Part shown: positions 22,601 to 34,400 of the stretch, piece after piece | How positions within the stretch are numbered: position 1 is the stretch's first letter | How the letters are laid out: every line of letters starts with the position of its first letter | Program-made: the position numbers and the translations under genes | The notes under the pieces: generated by a model | Told to the model about the DNA's origin: nothing | Databases searched by the model: none | What the model saw: the letters and a program-made list of their open reading frames with translations, nothing else | NCBI GenBank assembly: GCA_001683735.1 | Contig: LUGG01000020.1 | Location: 372,001-436,000 of the forward strand | From: Grifola frondosa | Lineage: Eukaryota > Basidiomycota > Agaricomycetes > Polyporales > Grifolaceae | Direction of reading: 5' to 3' | Length of the DNA: 64,000 nucleotides

Positions 22601-24009
22601 ATGTATGTTTGGCGCTAATGCAGTGCGGTCTGTGCAGGACGGAGGAGCCGGAGTTCGTGGAGTGGGGGTATGACGGTATGGGCTGCATGATGGACGGCGG
22701 TGTGGGCTCGAGTGTATGGGCGCGCATGCAGACGGAGAACAGCTCGCTCACGGCGAAGGTGGCGGATGACGAGCATGACGGTACGGGTATGGCGTGGGTG
22801 AAGAAGCGGTGCAAGCAGCGCGAAAAGGAGCGCGAGGAGAGACAGCAAGGAATGGCAGGTCAGAATTCCGAGCAGGAGCACGACTCGGCAGGAGCAGGAA
22901 GAAGAACAGGAGCAGGACAAGGGCATGGAGAACGCGGAGAACGTGCTCACGGAGAGGGCGGAGGGCGTCCGTGAGGAGAGAGCGGAGAGCATGGAGCTAT
23001 ATATAGCGCCGGAGCACCCGACCAGCGTGCAGTCCATGGCGTCCACGACCCCCTCACAAGTCCATGCACAAGCAACCATGCACCGCACGCGCATGCGGAG
23101 GGCGCCCACATCATGACAGCGGTGACTATCCCCATGCCACACCACTACCACCGACACCATTCACATCACCACTACGTGCATAGCAGCGCATGGACAGCGA
23201 GAAGGTGGGCACCGGGAGCAGCACGACAAATGTGACGGACGAGGAGGGCGAGGGCGAGGAAGACGGGGAGGACAGCCAGAAGGACGGGAGTTTCGAGGAG
23301 GACGAGCTCGAGCTCAAGGTCCGTGTCTCGTGGTTTCTAAAGCAGATCACGACAAGCAGGAACAGAATGAAAAAGGTATGGCGCACCGGCTACGAGGAAG
23401 TCCGTGGTGGTCTGGATGGAGAAGAGCAGACGTCCGTTGGTCAAGGAGCGAGAAGGCATGTTATGGTCTGCTGGAGGTCAATGTATGTGCGTCGATTCAG
23501 AAGACAGCAAGTGAGATCTGGGGAACGAAGAGATGGAGTCCATTTGCAGGCCTGGGGAAGGTACTTTATATAAGCAGACTGCAGGCTGGTCAAGATTGAG
23601 AGAAAGTGTGATGTCATAAGAAAACACCGAAAACGTTTAACACTAACATTGCGAATAAGAGAGGTAAGCACCTGATTTGGAAGGTCCATACCCCGATTTG
23701 ATCAAGCGTGAACCGCTTGGTCTTTATAGTTAGACACAGTGAAAAACATTTTATCACAATTGGATGTATGCTATACCACAACATTGCAAGGTACTTTATC
23801 GACTATGCAAGAGAGTACCTACGTGTGCAGGACCAACATGATCTGCTGCACGCTCTGCTGGGCACTTGCCCTATCTGGCCAGACTTGCGCAGTCTGGTAG
23901 CCTCGTGGCTTGCCCGGCCAGATTGCACGTGTCTGGCCGGATGGTGCAATGTCCACCAGACTTTTGACATTTTGCTGATGTATGTCTTGTCGGACCACGC
24001 ATTGACAAC
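22601..24009. other. Region without a firmly supported gene
   Basis: The minus strand from 23160 to 22615 is open but low-complexity (Ser, Leu, Arg) and may be the 5' part of the uncharacterised gene at 21031-22600. On the + strand an acidic open frame (23190-23573) has no recognisable feature. The 23840-23960 segment carries several CTGGCC/GGCCAG words arranged in inverted fashion. The last 100 bp should include the promoter of the RNA-repair gene. Confidence 0.35.
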
Positions 24010-27000
24010 ATGGCACGCAGTGCAATCATCACGACTGAATCAGATTACACTGCCCACTTCCGCCCACCTACTGCTGCTTTCCATATCAGGGTAGTGACCA
24101 AGGACGAGCTCCGTGGTAAGTTCGTAACCAAGGTTCTGCCCAACTTCGACATCGTCGACACGCACCAGATCCTTCCAGTGGGCATAGGCGGGCACCTGAA
24201 GACCGGTGTTTTTTATGTTGTCATCATCTGGGCAGCGGGACAGACACTCCGCAAGAAGTTTGGACCCCTCCGAAACAGTTTCATATCACGCTTTCGGCGC
24301 ACGATGATCACCACATTGACAAGGGAGTCGATTCTCTCTTGCCTGGTCAATTCCCACAGCATCCGAGTCCTGACCTCCTTGACCATTTGATATTCACGCT
24401 TCATCTCTCTGGACAGTTCGCTCATGCGCTGCTTTTGTCTGTCGATCTGTGCAAAGTTTCACCTGATTCTGAGCGCGGATTCCTCAGATTGGGTGATGCT
24501 GCATTGAAGGAGGGATTGCACAAGCTCAGCATGCTGTCTTTTGCGGGTGCCTTCCAACGATGTTCCGACCAGAAAGTCCGGGAGTACTGTGTGAGGAAAA
24601 TTGAGGAGTGCTCAGAGTTCACCGAGTGGGGCTGTGTCTTTGCAGATGCAGAGAGGTCACAGCTACCCGTCGAGATCGCTGAAGTACTTCTTACCCCATG
24701 GTCTTCAGCCATACTTGAATATCTCAGCAGTGTGCACCTGAAACATTTGCCCTCGCTTTGCAACCCTTCTCGGGAGCTGGCCTATATTCCCTTTCGCACT
24801 CGTCGCAGTGGGGACGCCCCATTTTACCGACTCCCCCGTTTCTTCCGATGGCTCGTTCCTTCCATCTCGTGATCATGTCCACTCCTCGGGAAGCACTCGA
24901 TATAGATGCCCTCGCATCTCCTCACCTCCGGATCCGACATGTCCTCACGCTCACAGAAGAGACTCCGCTCCATGCAGAATGGTTTGTAAGAAAAGGCATT
25001 CGCAATACCTTTCTCCCCATCCCGAACTTCCACCCTCCACTATCGAGCAGATGGACCTGGTCATGCGGCTTCTTGACGATGCGGATAACCTACCCATGCT
25101 CATTCACTGCGGTGGCGGGAAGGGACGCGCAGGTACGGTCGCTGCTTGTTATCTCGTCGCATATGGCTTTGCCAAACCTCAGCCGAATCGGCGAGAGCCG
25201 AGAATGACTGCAAAGGAGGCTATTTCTGCACTGCGGGCAATCCGCCCAGGGAGCATCGAGACGGAACAGCAGGAGGCATTCATTAGTAAATATTACAGTA
25301 CCATCTGGAAGCGTCAGAGCGTTGTTCCTGTCCTCGCTCTGGAGCCGCCACCCTGTCCGCTTATGATTGAAGGCACGCTCGCCACTGACAGTGACCTCTT
25401 TATCCTCGTTGGACTCCCTGGATCGGGCAAATCATATTTCTCTCGCGCGTTGCTCGCTCGGAATCCAAGAAGCTGGACACACATTTCGCAAGACGACACG
25501 GGGAGCCGCAGTGCATGCGAGACAGCCATTGGCAATGGACGCCGCCATGACCGCATCCTGCTGGACCGGTGTAATACGTCGCTCGACGACCGTAAAGAAT
25601 GGCTTCGACTGTCGGCGCACTGGGCGAGCGCACCCGTCTGCGTGTGGTTCGACTACGAGTGCGAAGTATGTACTTCGCGCGCGCAGAATCGCGCAGCACA
25701 TCCGACGCTTCCTCCGGCAACCGAGTACGAAACGCAGTTGAACAGATGCAGAGGCAGGCTCCTGCCCATCCTTACGGCTCGAGGTAGGGGCTGAATCCTA
25801 GTGGCGGGAATGAGTGATATAATTAGAAACCACGCAAACTCCACGCGACAAATTCAAACCCAGCACTCTTATTTTCCCCTACCTCTCTCCGACGGCTGGC
25901 AGGAAACATTAGTAAACAACAGCCACCCGGCGAACAACTTCCCTATTGAGTGGTACTGAGACCGGAGAGTACATAACTTTGGTCACGCATTTGCAGCATG
26001 TTCATGTCACGAATAATCTTGTAATGTAAAGTCGGCATTCTTCCAGAGTCTCTCACAATCTTACTTCTCCTGCATGCCTAAAATATTTAAAGGCATGATA
26101 ACTGCACTTGTTCCAAAAAAGCGATGGTATCCAATCCAGAAAGTCAGTGTCATCCCTGATCCTGTGACACATGATATCCTTCTCACATCGGAGAAATACT
26201 AAGTCTGCCACCATCATGGTCAACACCTTGAAAGTTGAGAAGATTTTTCATGGATACTATCAACTAAGGGGACATCAGACATCAGCAGTATGGGGCAACC
26301 ATTGTATACATGAGACACAAATTTATTACCCAAGTACAATTTGGGGAGAGATGTGACAGCTATCATATTTCTCGGCTTGCTCTCGCTGCTCAATAGGGAA
26401 GTTGTTCGCCGGGTGGCTGTTGTTTACTAATGTTTCCTGCCAGCCGTCGGAGAGAGGTAGGGGAAAATAAGAGTGCTGGGTTTGAATTTGTCGCGTGGAG
26501 TTTGCGTGGTTTCTAATTATATCACTCATTCCCGCCACTAGGATTCAGCCCCTACCTCGAGCCGTAAGGATGGGCAGGAGCCTGATGCAGAGGGCGTTTG
26601 TGCGGCCAAGCCTTGCAGAGGGCTTCGAAGCGGTCGCGATCATCCGCTCTTTCGCTGCCGTAGAGCAACTTGTCGCCCGCCTATCTCCGCCCATTTCGCT
26701 GCTCAAGTTTCCTCGCACTGCACACATTCTCAACCTCGGTTCGGCATCCAGTGATGACATCGTCAGCTCTATGCCTCTTTTCCCAGATGGCACGAACGTC
26801 GTCATCACGGAGAAGGTGGATGGCGCCAACATGGGCTTCTCGCTTTCCGCAGACCGATCGCAGATACTGGTGCAGAATCGCTCGCATTATATCAATCCCA
26901 CTTCGCACGAGCAGTTCAAGAAGCTCGGTTTGTGGCTCGATCGTCGAAGGGACGACCTGCACAGAGTGCTCGACCGCGACCCATACTTCCCTCAGCACTA

Positions 27001-27392
27001 TATTCTGTATGAAGAATGGCTTGCTGCGACACACTCGATGGAGCACACCTGGCACCCGGATTGGTTTATGGCATTTGATTTGTACGACCGGAGCAGTGGT
27101 CAATGGATGGACCGGACGACACTGGAGACACTCTTATTGGACACTGGGATCCATATTGGTGCCTGTCTTGCATGATGGTGGAATGTTGTCAGAGCAGGAA
27201 CTCAAGAACATGGTGCAGAGACCTTCACAATATTGCGACGGGCGAGTGGAAGGTGTTTACGTGAAGATTGAAAAGGATGGGAAGGTCTTGACTCGTGGAA
27301 AGGTGGTGCGGGGGGACTTTGTTGCCGGGAACGAGCACTGGACTAGAGGACCTCCACATATGAATGCTTTACATGTCGGAGGAAACAAGTGA
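24010..27392 (+). CDS. Four-module RNA end-repair protein: 2H phosphoesterase, DSP-type phosphatase, polynucleotide kinase, RNA ligase (interrupted by a transposon)
   Basis: About 850 residues without the inserted element. Residues 1-100 look like a 2H phosphoesterase: FHIRVVTKDEL (His at 24082-24084), then a VFYVVIIW strand and KQFHITLS (His at 24282-24284). A helical region follows (LHLSGQFAHALLLSVDLC, FLRLGDAALKE). A dual-specificity-type phosphatase loop HCGGGKGRAGT has its Cys at 25108-25110 and Arg at 25126-25128. A kinase P-loop GLPGSGKS lies at 25411-25434. After the inserted element, an RNA ligase has motif EKVDGANMGF with candidate nucleotidyl lysine at 26813-26815, then YEEWLAATHS and GVYVKIEKDGKVLTRGK near the end. 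Frame breaks at 24265-24268 (CCCC), 24860-24861 (TT), about 25037, 25714-25717 and about 27165 mostly need one extra base. The 830-bp insertion at 25755-26584 would truncate the protein before the ligase. The set of activities implies hydrolysis of cyclic phosphates, 3' or 5' phosphate removal, 5' phosphorylation and sealing. Confidence 0.8.
25755..25950 (+). repeat. Left terminal inverted repeat
   Basis: Reverse complement of 26389-26584 with no mismatch seen. It ends in CCCTATTGAG, after which the two sides diverge. Confidence 0.92.
26389..26584 (-). repeat. Right terminal inverted repeat
   Basis: Begins CTCAATAGGG and ends GGGCAGGAGCCTG, matching the left arm in reverse complement. It is followed directly by the second copy of the 9-bp target duplication. 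Confidence 0.92.
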
Positions 27393-27559
27393 ACCTCGCA
27401 TTATTTCATAACATCTTATCTTATCTAATCACTTGTATTGCTGATTAGCGGGGAGTAAGATGGGTCGATAATCGTCTGGCGGCTTTAGAATCTTTCATAA
27501 AAACCCACTTTCGGTCCATTCTCTCTCACCACCACACCACCCACGTACCGTTTGGAAGT
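27393..27559 (+). promoter_or_regulatory. Presumed promoter and 5' leader of adenosine kinase
   Basis: A 167-bp gap separates the RNA-repair stop from the adenosine kinase start. A pyrimidine-rich leader (CATTCTCTCTCACCACCACACCACCC, about 27516-27541) lies immediately upstream of the ATG, as is usual for highly expressed fungal genes. No clear TATA box. Confidence 0.4.
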
Positions 27560-28860
27560 ATGGCCTCGCAATCATACTCGTTATTCTGCATGGGCAACCC
27601 CCTCCTGGATATGCAGGTTACGAATGGAGAGGAGCTCCTGAAGAAGTACGACCTCAAGGCAAACGATGCTATTCTGGCGGAGGAGAAACATACCCCCATG
27701 TGCGATTTGCTGTCTGCTTTCTAGAACATTGTGATGTTCATTATCGAGAGACAGTTATGACGAGCTGGTTGAAAAATACCGGTTACATACGTTGCGGGAG
27801 GTGCCGCGCAAAACGCGGCTCGCGGAGCAGCGGTCAGCACGATATTCTAACTCAGTGGCAAACAGTTTGTTGACAAGTATGTTCAGTATGTCCTGCCTCC
27901 TCACTCCGTGGTATACACTGGCTGTGTCGGAGACGATGAGCTGGCAGTGCAGCTCAAGGCTGCGAACAAGCGCGAAGGTCTCGATGAGGTCTACCTTGTG
28001 AAGAAGGGCGAGAAGACCGGTGCGTGCGCCGTTGTAATTACGGACCACAACCGGTGTGTGTTTAAGCTGCTTCCTGGTGACCCTTGAATTCACGTCGATG
28101 CAGTTCCCTTGTCACCACTTTGCGTGCTGCTGAGAAGTTTGAAAAGGAGCACCTGTCGTCTCCTCAAGTAGCAAAATTGATCGATGCTGCCAAAGTATTC
28201 TACGTCGAGGGATACTTCCTGACCCACGGTATCGAGTCGGCACTCGATGTCAGCAAAAAGGCTTCTGAGACAGGAAGGGTCCGTCTTATCGTTATCTGCA
28301 TGGCGTTAATTTCATACTCATCTGATCCTTAGGTTTTCGTGCTGAACCTCTCAGCACCGTTCATCCCCCAGTTCTTCGCCGTGCAACTGCAACAGATCAT
28401 GCCCTACTGCGACGTCATCATTGGCAATGAGTCCGAAGCAGAGGCATGGGCCAGCGCGACGGGCCAGCCAGATAAGACCGACCTCGCCTCCATCGCGAAG
28501 GCGATTGCGAGCCAGCCAAAATCCAACGCCTCTCGTCCCGCACGGTCGTCATCACGCATGGCCCGAAGTCCACAACGGTCGTCTCTTCCGCCGATCCTGA
28601 GAACGCGAAGACATACCCCGTGAACCCTCTCACGCATGCGGAGATCGTTGATACCAACGGCGCCGGAGATGCATTTGCCGGAGGCTTCCTAGGCGCGTGG
28701 GTGGCTGGGAAGAAGATCGAGGAGTGTATCGACGCCGGCCACAAGATGGGTGCAATGTGTGTGCAGCAGGTATGGTTCTGAGTCTACGCTCTCAGTCTGG
28801 CCGCTAACTTTTGTGTAGGTCGGCCCCCAGTACAGGTGGCCAAAAATTAACATCCTGTGA
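27560..28860 (+). CDS. ADO1: Adenosine kinase
   Basis: Six exons: 27560-27699, 27755-27832, 27887-28053, 28104-28278, 28333-28769 and 28819-28860, about 346 residues, the family's normal size. It belongs to the PfkB/ribokinase superfamily and phosphorylates adenosine to AMP, supporting purine salvage and the methyl cycle by removing adenosine. Visible motifs are GNPLLDMQV at the N-terminus, YVAGGAAQNAARG (substrate-binding glycine motif), GCVGDD, NLSAPFIPQFF and the catalytic DTNGAGDAFAGGF (Asp of GAGD), ending VGPQYRWPKINIL. Two one-base frame breaks occur, at CCGG (27779-27782) and CCC (28537-28539). Each is repaired by one extra base, and the sequence either side is fully conserved. This argues for sequencing error in an essential-type gene. 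It is cytosolic, with no targeting signal. Confidence 0.93.
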
Positions 28861-29136
28861 TCACCTTGACTCCTTGTAAATCAGTATCTCGCTCTCAACA
28901 GCGGCCCCATGTATCTCGGGAGGATTCTATATTTCGAAGTTTGTAGAATACGAGTCAACCATCGTCATCTGTATTACATACCCTTGCAGCAGACCTGCTC
29001 GGCATAAGCTGAGAACAATGGGATAAGATTATGAGGAAGATGTACGACTATGCAACAGTAGGTAGAAATATGAATGAACACAAAGGAAGGAAGTTAAACG
29101 TTACACCTCAGGTTCCGTATGGTAACTACCTGGTTG
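28861..29136. other. Convergent 3' region
   Basis: Between the stop of adenosine kinase and the stop of the minus-strand zinc-finger gene. It holds both 3' ends. Nothing else noted. Confidence 0.4.
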
Positions 29137-30952
29137 TTATGAAGGAGGCGGCGACGCCAAAGACTCCTGCAGAGGAGATCTTCAGGAGAAGGATATCAAC
29201 TCGATGCAAAGGAACTAACCTGCGTCAATAGCTCAGCTGAGAAATCGAAAGCTGTTTGTCAACGCTATCCGTCGCTGCACTTGACCACAAGACTAACCTG
29301 GGTTGAGCATCGGCTCCCCGTCTTCTGTGAGCATTTGCTCATTCTCTCGATGCAACGACAACTCTGCGGGCATCGGTAGCTCCAACGTGCCCTCAACTTC
29401 GGTTTTCTGAACACCAACTCCATCAATTTGACCCTGTTGTTTCTCCACCTCCGTCGCTGCCACTGCTGCGGGCTGCGCTGCATTAGCAGGGAGCTCGACA
29501 GTCGTGTTCGACGGCTGCACAGTCGAGCTGTCCTGGGGCTGCACATCCTGCTGTACAATGGCATAAGATGTTACAGCTTCAGGCTGTATACCGGACTGAC
29601 TGGCATCAGCGTCCTTCGTCTGTTCTTCGGGTTGCACAAATGCTTCCCCGCTAACTTCTGCACGATTAGCGACGTTCTTCGAATAAGCCAGGACTGCCTG
29701 TACGGCTGCTGCCGCAATCTTCATATCGGCGTCTCCTTCATCCGCTGCAGCTGGAGCTTGGGCTTGACTGGTGCCGCTCTGCGACAGCGACGTTTGTGTC
29801 GACTCCAGAGAAGGGTCGATTACGGATGCATCTGTGGCCTGAGACGACTCGTCCTCCATTTCTGCATCCGCATGCTCATCCGTAGTAGTGGGTGCAGTCC
29901 CCTCGCTACGAGGTGGTGTGCTCCTCGTAGATTGCGGAGGGGTGAGGCCATTCATGGGGGGCACCGATGAGCCATTCTTTGATTGCTCTGAGCTCGCCTG
30001 TGGTTGCATCTGAGATTGAGGGTGAGGCATGGGAGCCATCATGGCCCCGGATGGCGGTAGTACGGGGACGGAGGGTAGTAGGGCGGCATGTAGAGGGCCT
30101 CCGCACCCCATGGAGGAGGAGGCGGATGCCAATTAGCCTGATGCAACCTCGTCGCTGATGTGGGCAGCCCAATTGGAGGGGGTGGATAATGGGGGTCAAT
30201 TAACATACCCGGAAGTGGACGAGGAGGATGAGTGTAACCTTGCGAACATCATAAGTATGGATAGAGATCTCGTGCTAAGGCTCTACTTACCGTTCATCGT
30301 GTGTTGCCGATAGTAGCTGGAAGGTCCGCTGGCGGGTCCAGAAGTCGTAGGTTGTGCGAGAGCAGACGGTGTACTCTTGGCGTTACCGTCACTAACGCTC
30401 CTGGTGGGCGTTCCGGCCGGGCTGGGTGACTTAGAACCAGACGAATCAGGGTCGTCGTCTGTCGTCTTAATCTTATCCTGTTCAGAAGGCTCGATGACTA
30501 CGCCATTATGGCGGGACTTCTGGTGCCGGCGAAGAGCATCGGTCTAAGAAATATTAAGGTCAAGGAATGTTGGCAGAATAGACACGAACTGACTCTGGTG
30601 AACGTCGCGTCACACTGCGGACAAGCACTGAAAATTGCAATGATATCATGAATATGGGTGCAGATTAAGCAAGTTCACATACAATCCAGGCTGGGAATGA
30701 GTTTTGGTCGTTCGCTGATGTCTCTTCAAGTCTGCTTCGCGAGCGAAAACCTTGTTGCATCCGTCGATCTTGCATGGCCACGAGCCGGTCTCCGTTTTCT
30801 TCTTTGAAGTTGATTTCTTCTTATGAGTCTCCTTCTTTTCCTCAGGCTGTTTATGGCATGATGATCAGCCACCCGAGTGGCAGAAAGTGGCTGAAGAATT
30901 CAGATTCGCAGGCTGCGGTACTCACCGTCTGTTTCATATGCGCTCGGACCAT
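29137..30952 (-). CDS. C2H2 zinc-finger protein with Pro/Gln-rich tail
   Basis: Seven exons: 30926-30952, 30683-30846, 30594-30627, 30291-30543, 29298-30238, 29220-29236 and 29137-29166, about 488 residues. The N-terminal half carries two adjacent C2H2 fingers. The first is CKIDGC...HQRTTKTH (wide spacing, CX4C and HX6H) and the second CPQC...HQKSRH. A Lys-rich stretch just before them may be a nuclear signal. The rest is Pro-rich (PPPPIGLPTSATR, HPPPPPWGAEALYMPPYYPP) and then Gln/Ser/Thr-rich. It ends in ESLASPPPS across two tiny exons. One base is missing near 30043-30048 (GGCCCC run on +), where a Pro-rich frame would otherwise stop. It is likely a sequence-specific transcription factor. 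I do not recognise an orthologue. Confidence 0.82.
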
Positions 30953-31409
30953 CTCGGACCTCCTAGATCAAGAAACACAGGCTACTGACACAGCACATTA
31001 AGCTCATGATAAGTCTGGTGCGTGCATTGCGACGTACGAAGATGTGGCTGGTGAGCGTTTGCGGTGGCAGAAACGGTGGCAGAGCGGTGGCGTTGAGATG
31101 GGCGGCGAAAGTTGGGTGGCAATTTCCAGTGGCCCCCTTCGGTGACAATGTCACATGAACGCCACCGTGACAGGGCCAGGCCATGGGCCATGGCCATACT
31201 AACCGGCGCTTCATGTCGAGTCTCACGGGGATCCGAAACAGAACATTCTGAGTATACAAGAGCATAAGATACGAATACGCGGTAAAAGTACAAGTAAAGT
31301 CTATCCGATCAAGAGATTGCGGAACGAAGATGGTGCATGCAGAGCTGAAGATTTGCGCAAGCAAAGCAAAGAACAGGACGACAGAAGCAACTTCTTCTAC
31401 GGCAGAACA

Positions 31410-34400
31410 TTATGATGGGAGTTTGCAACCCATTATCCGAACTTCAAGCATGTCAGTGCTATGTAGACACTGGAAGAAATCATAGACTTACTGGTACCAT
31501 CCCAGAAACACAATACCATAAACCATTTCTCGCGGATGGAACGCTGCACTGCTGGATCTTGGGGTAAATGAGATCGCCGGATCTCGCGGTGGTGGAGCAG
31601 TCAAGCCACTTGTGAGGGTGCAAAGCGGGGTTGAGCCTGTGAGGGAATGAACCACGGTACGCTGCGACCGCCAGTTTGATGGGGAAAGAGAAGATGTCCT
31701 AAGGGACTCAAACTCAGGACGATGACGGACGAATTAAAGAGTGGTAACCTACGCGACGAAGACATCTGTTTGTGGATGGACATCGAATGCCGAAAGACCC
31801 TGTGAGAATAAGTCCCACGTTTTCAAAGGAGATTCTCCCCCGCGGATGTCCCAAAGTTTGACTTCGCCATCCAAACTGATCGAGATAGTTTGAGTATGCA
31901 TTACATATGAAGAGAGCTTGGCGTTACCTTGCGGACATAAATTGACCTCCATAGTTTGGATGCCACTTCACGTTCTGTACCCAAGAGGTATGATGGCTGT
32001 AGGATCGTACAACTGCATCGTCTTCCTCAAGGCGTCGATCAAAGACCTTGATCACGCCATCGGCGAAGCTTGCTAAAAATGTCGAGGAGGATCCCTCATC
32101 TGAGATCATAGAGGTTATGGGACTCTCAGAGTCTGTATCGAGATCCTGTACCATTATTTTAGGACACAGGAAATCATCAAAAATGACAGCGCGGCATACC
32201 ATCACTTGGCTTTCTGTATGTGCATCCCATACACGGATGATGCGAGAATCGCCGCCGACCAAGAGCGTGCCGCCAGATTGTTTCCAATCTGTGACTACCC
32301 GCTACCTTTGGGACCTGAGTACCTCGTTAAGGCCACGGAAGGAACTGACCATTTGAACAGGACTGTTGCAACTTAAATTTGGATCATAATTGCGGTATAG
32401 ACGAACGATCCCATCCGCTAAATTTTGACCCAACGCATTGAAATTAATAAAGCAATAATCATAGGCAACAACTCACCAGCAGCCGTGAGAATGATGCCAC
32501 CCACATCTTGGTTAATGATATGGAGTGAATTTATGCTAGTTCCCCGGGGATTACCGTTGAAAAAGCGGTTAAGGCGTTTTCGTCGGATCCAGTCCCAGAC
32601 GCTGAAGACATTCGTCACAGTTCCGCAAAATGTAGGGACAATTTTACGCACGTTATCATATCCGTCTCGTTCGCAACGACGAGGTGAGGGTCATAGGCAT
32701 GGAAGGCCATGGAAAGAGGGAGACCATTCACTTGGATAGTGGTGACTGGCCTATCCCACCGACAAAGCTCTGATAGAAGCATGAGCTGCTGAAGCTCGGA
32801 AAACGGTGATATGACACTTACGGGCTACCTCAGCCTGCCTCTGAGTTTCGCCAATTACTTGCTCATTCCGTTGCTGCCGCCAAACTTGATAATTATACTG
32901 AACACTACCAGGTTCATCCGCTTCTGGTTGCTATATGAGTAATACATAGTAAGACACCGAAATAAAGCCCAACTGGGGAAATGGGGGAACCGAACTTACT
33001 CTCATCTGCGGCTCTTTGAAATACTCACAGCACCAGTCATAGAATCTGCTTTTGAGAGGAAGGACGTCTCTGATTCCCACACCGGTTCCAAGGCCGAGAA
33101 TAATGCTCGAATCCATGGAGAACGTGCTTCCTGATGGGCTTGCCATGCCAGTGGGAATATCCCTGTGATGATGTGAATGATGAGGTCGCGCATGCGCAGC
33201 AGTAGCTGTCCTACGACGCGCTCTCAATCTCTCCATATCCTCCTCCATGAGGGCTTCCATGACATCTGATGGCAAGAAGTCCATTGGTGGGTGGTGAGGT
33301 TCACTCGTGTGGAGCACAGGAGGGAGTGGGGACGAAGGAGACTGTACAGAAAAGTCATCGCTAGGACTTCCGGGACGAGAGTACGGCGATGTGTATTGTG
33401 CGTAGTTAAGATTCGGAGAGGGTGGTCGCGACACTTCGGCAACGTCAGTCCGAGATGCGGAAGTTGATGGAGGCTTGGGTGACGAACGGCCATCTTCCAT
33501 CGTGGGGAAGGCGATGTTACCCGCCAGATTCTTGAGGGCCGTAGCAAAGGAGGATGTTCGCCTGAGAGTGCTTGTAACTCCGTTTTGAATGGTACTCGTC
33601 ATTGTGTCGTTACGCATAAGGCCAGGTCTGGGCGGTGCCGATGAAGGTGATTGTGCATGCACTTGTGATGAACCCAATGACGGTGCCCGCGAGCGAGTGC
33701 CGTTGAGAAGTGCCTTGGTATCCGCTGACGATGGTGGCGGGAAGCTGAGCGTAGTACTATCCAGTCGGGTGAACGGTGATTCTAGGAGGAGCGCCATAAT
33801 ATAATCAACGACAGTCTGCGCATTCGTCGCCACTTCCTGGTAAGGATCAACAGATAACTCCAAGAGGATGGAGAAGATCGTGAAGAACGAAGACAGTAGC
33901 ACCCTGTTCTCCTCCCGGAACTCTCCATCGTCTCCAAAGCCGTCAAGCCACTCAGCCACGGCCTGTCCGGCGATGTCCTCGTCGTGGTGCTGGACATCAT
34001 CGGCCTTCTTCCACCGGCGGTCTTCCTCCCAGTAGATCCATGCGCAGACGATGAAGTACCCTCTCCACTCCTTGACGAGGCAACTGATCAATACAAGTAA
34101 CTCCTTCCTCACCATAGGGCTAGCGTCCTCCTTGATAGCAAGAGCCGCGCCGGTGACGACCGCTACCTCCATTCGGAAGTGAATGCGTTCCTCCAACTGA
34201 TGCATGGTCCCGCTACCACCTCCACCGAGCTTGCTCAGGTTACTAGCTCCAGACGCCCCAAGGAATGTCCCCAGCGCATACAATGCCGCACTACGGACCT
34301 CGGGAGAATCATCAGAGAGAAGCGCAATGAGCTTGTCTTGCGTCCCTCTGTCTACGCCATATACTTTGATCTCGTCGTTTGCGTCCCATATCTGAGCAAT

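Larger units (their letters stand above)
25755..26584. mobile_element. 830-bp non-autonomous DNA element with 196-bp terminal inverted repeats
   Basis: The ends are CAGGCTCCTGCCCATCC... and its reverse complement. I compared most of the arms base by base and found them identical over 196 bp (25755-25950 and 26389-26584). The 9-bp sequence ATGCAGAGG is present directly on both sides (25746-25754 and 26585-26593). The 438-bp interior has no transposase-like frame. Long inverted repeats with 9-bp duplications are typical of Mutator-like elements, so a non-autonomous MULE is the best guess. It sits between the kinase and ligase modules of the RNA-repair gene. Perfect arms indicate a recent insertion. 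Confidence 0.9.
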
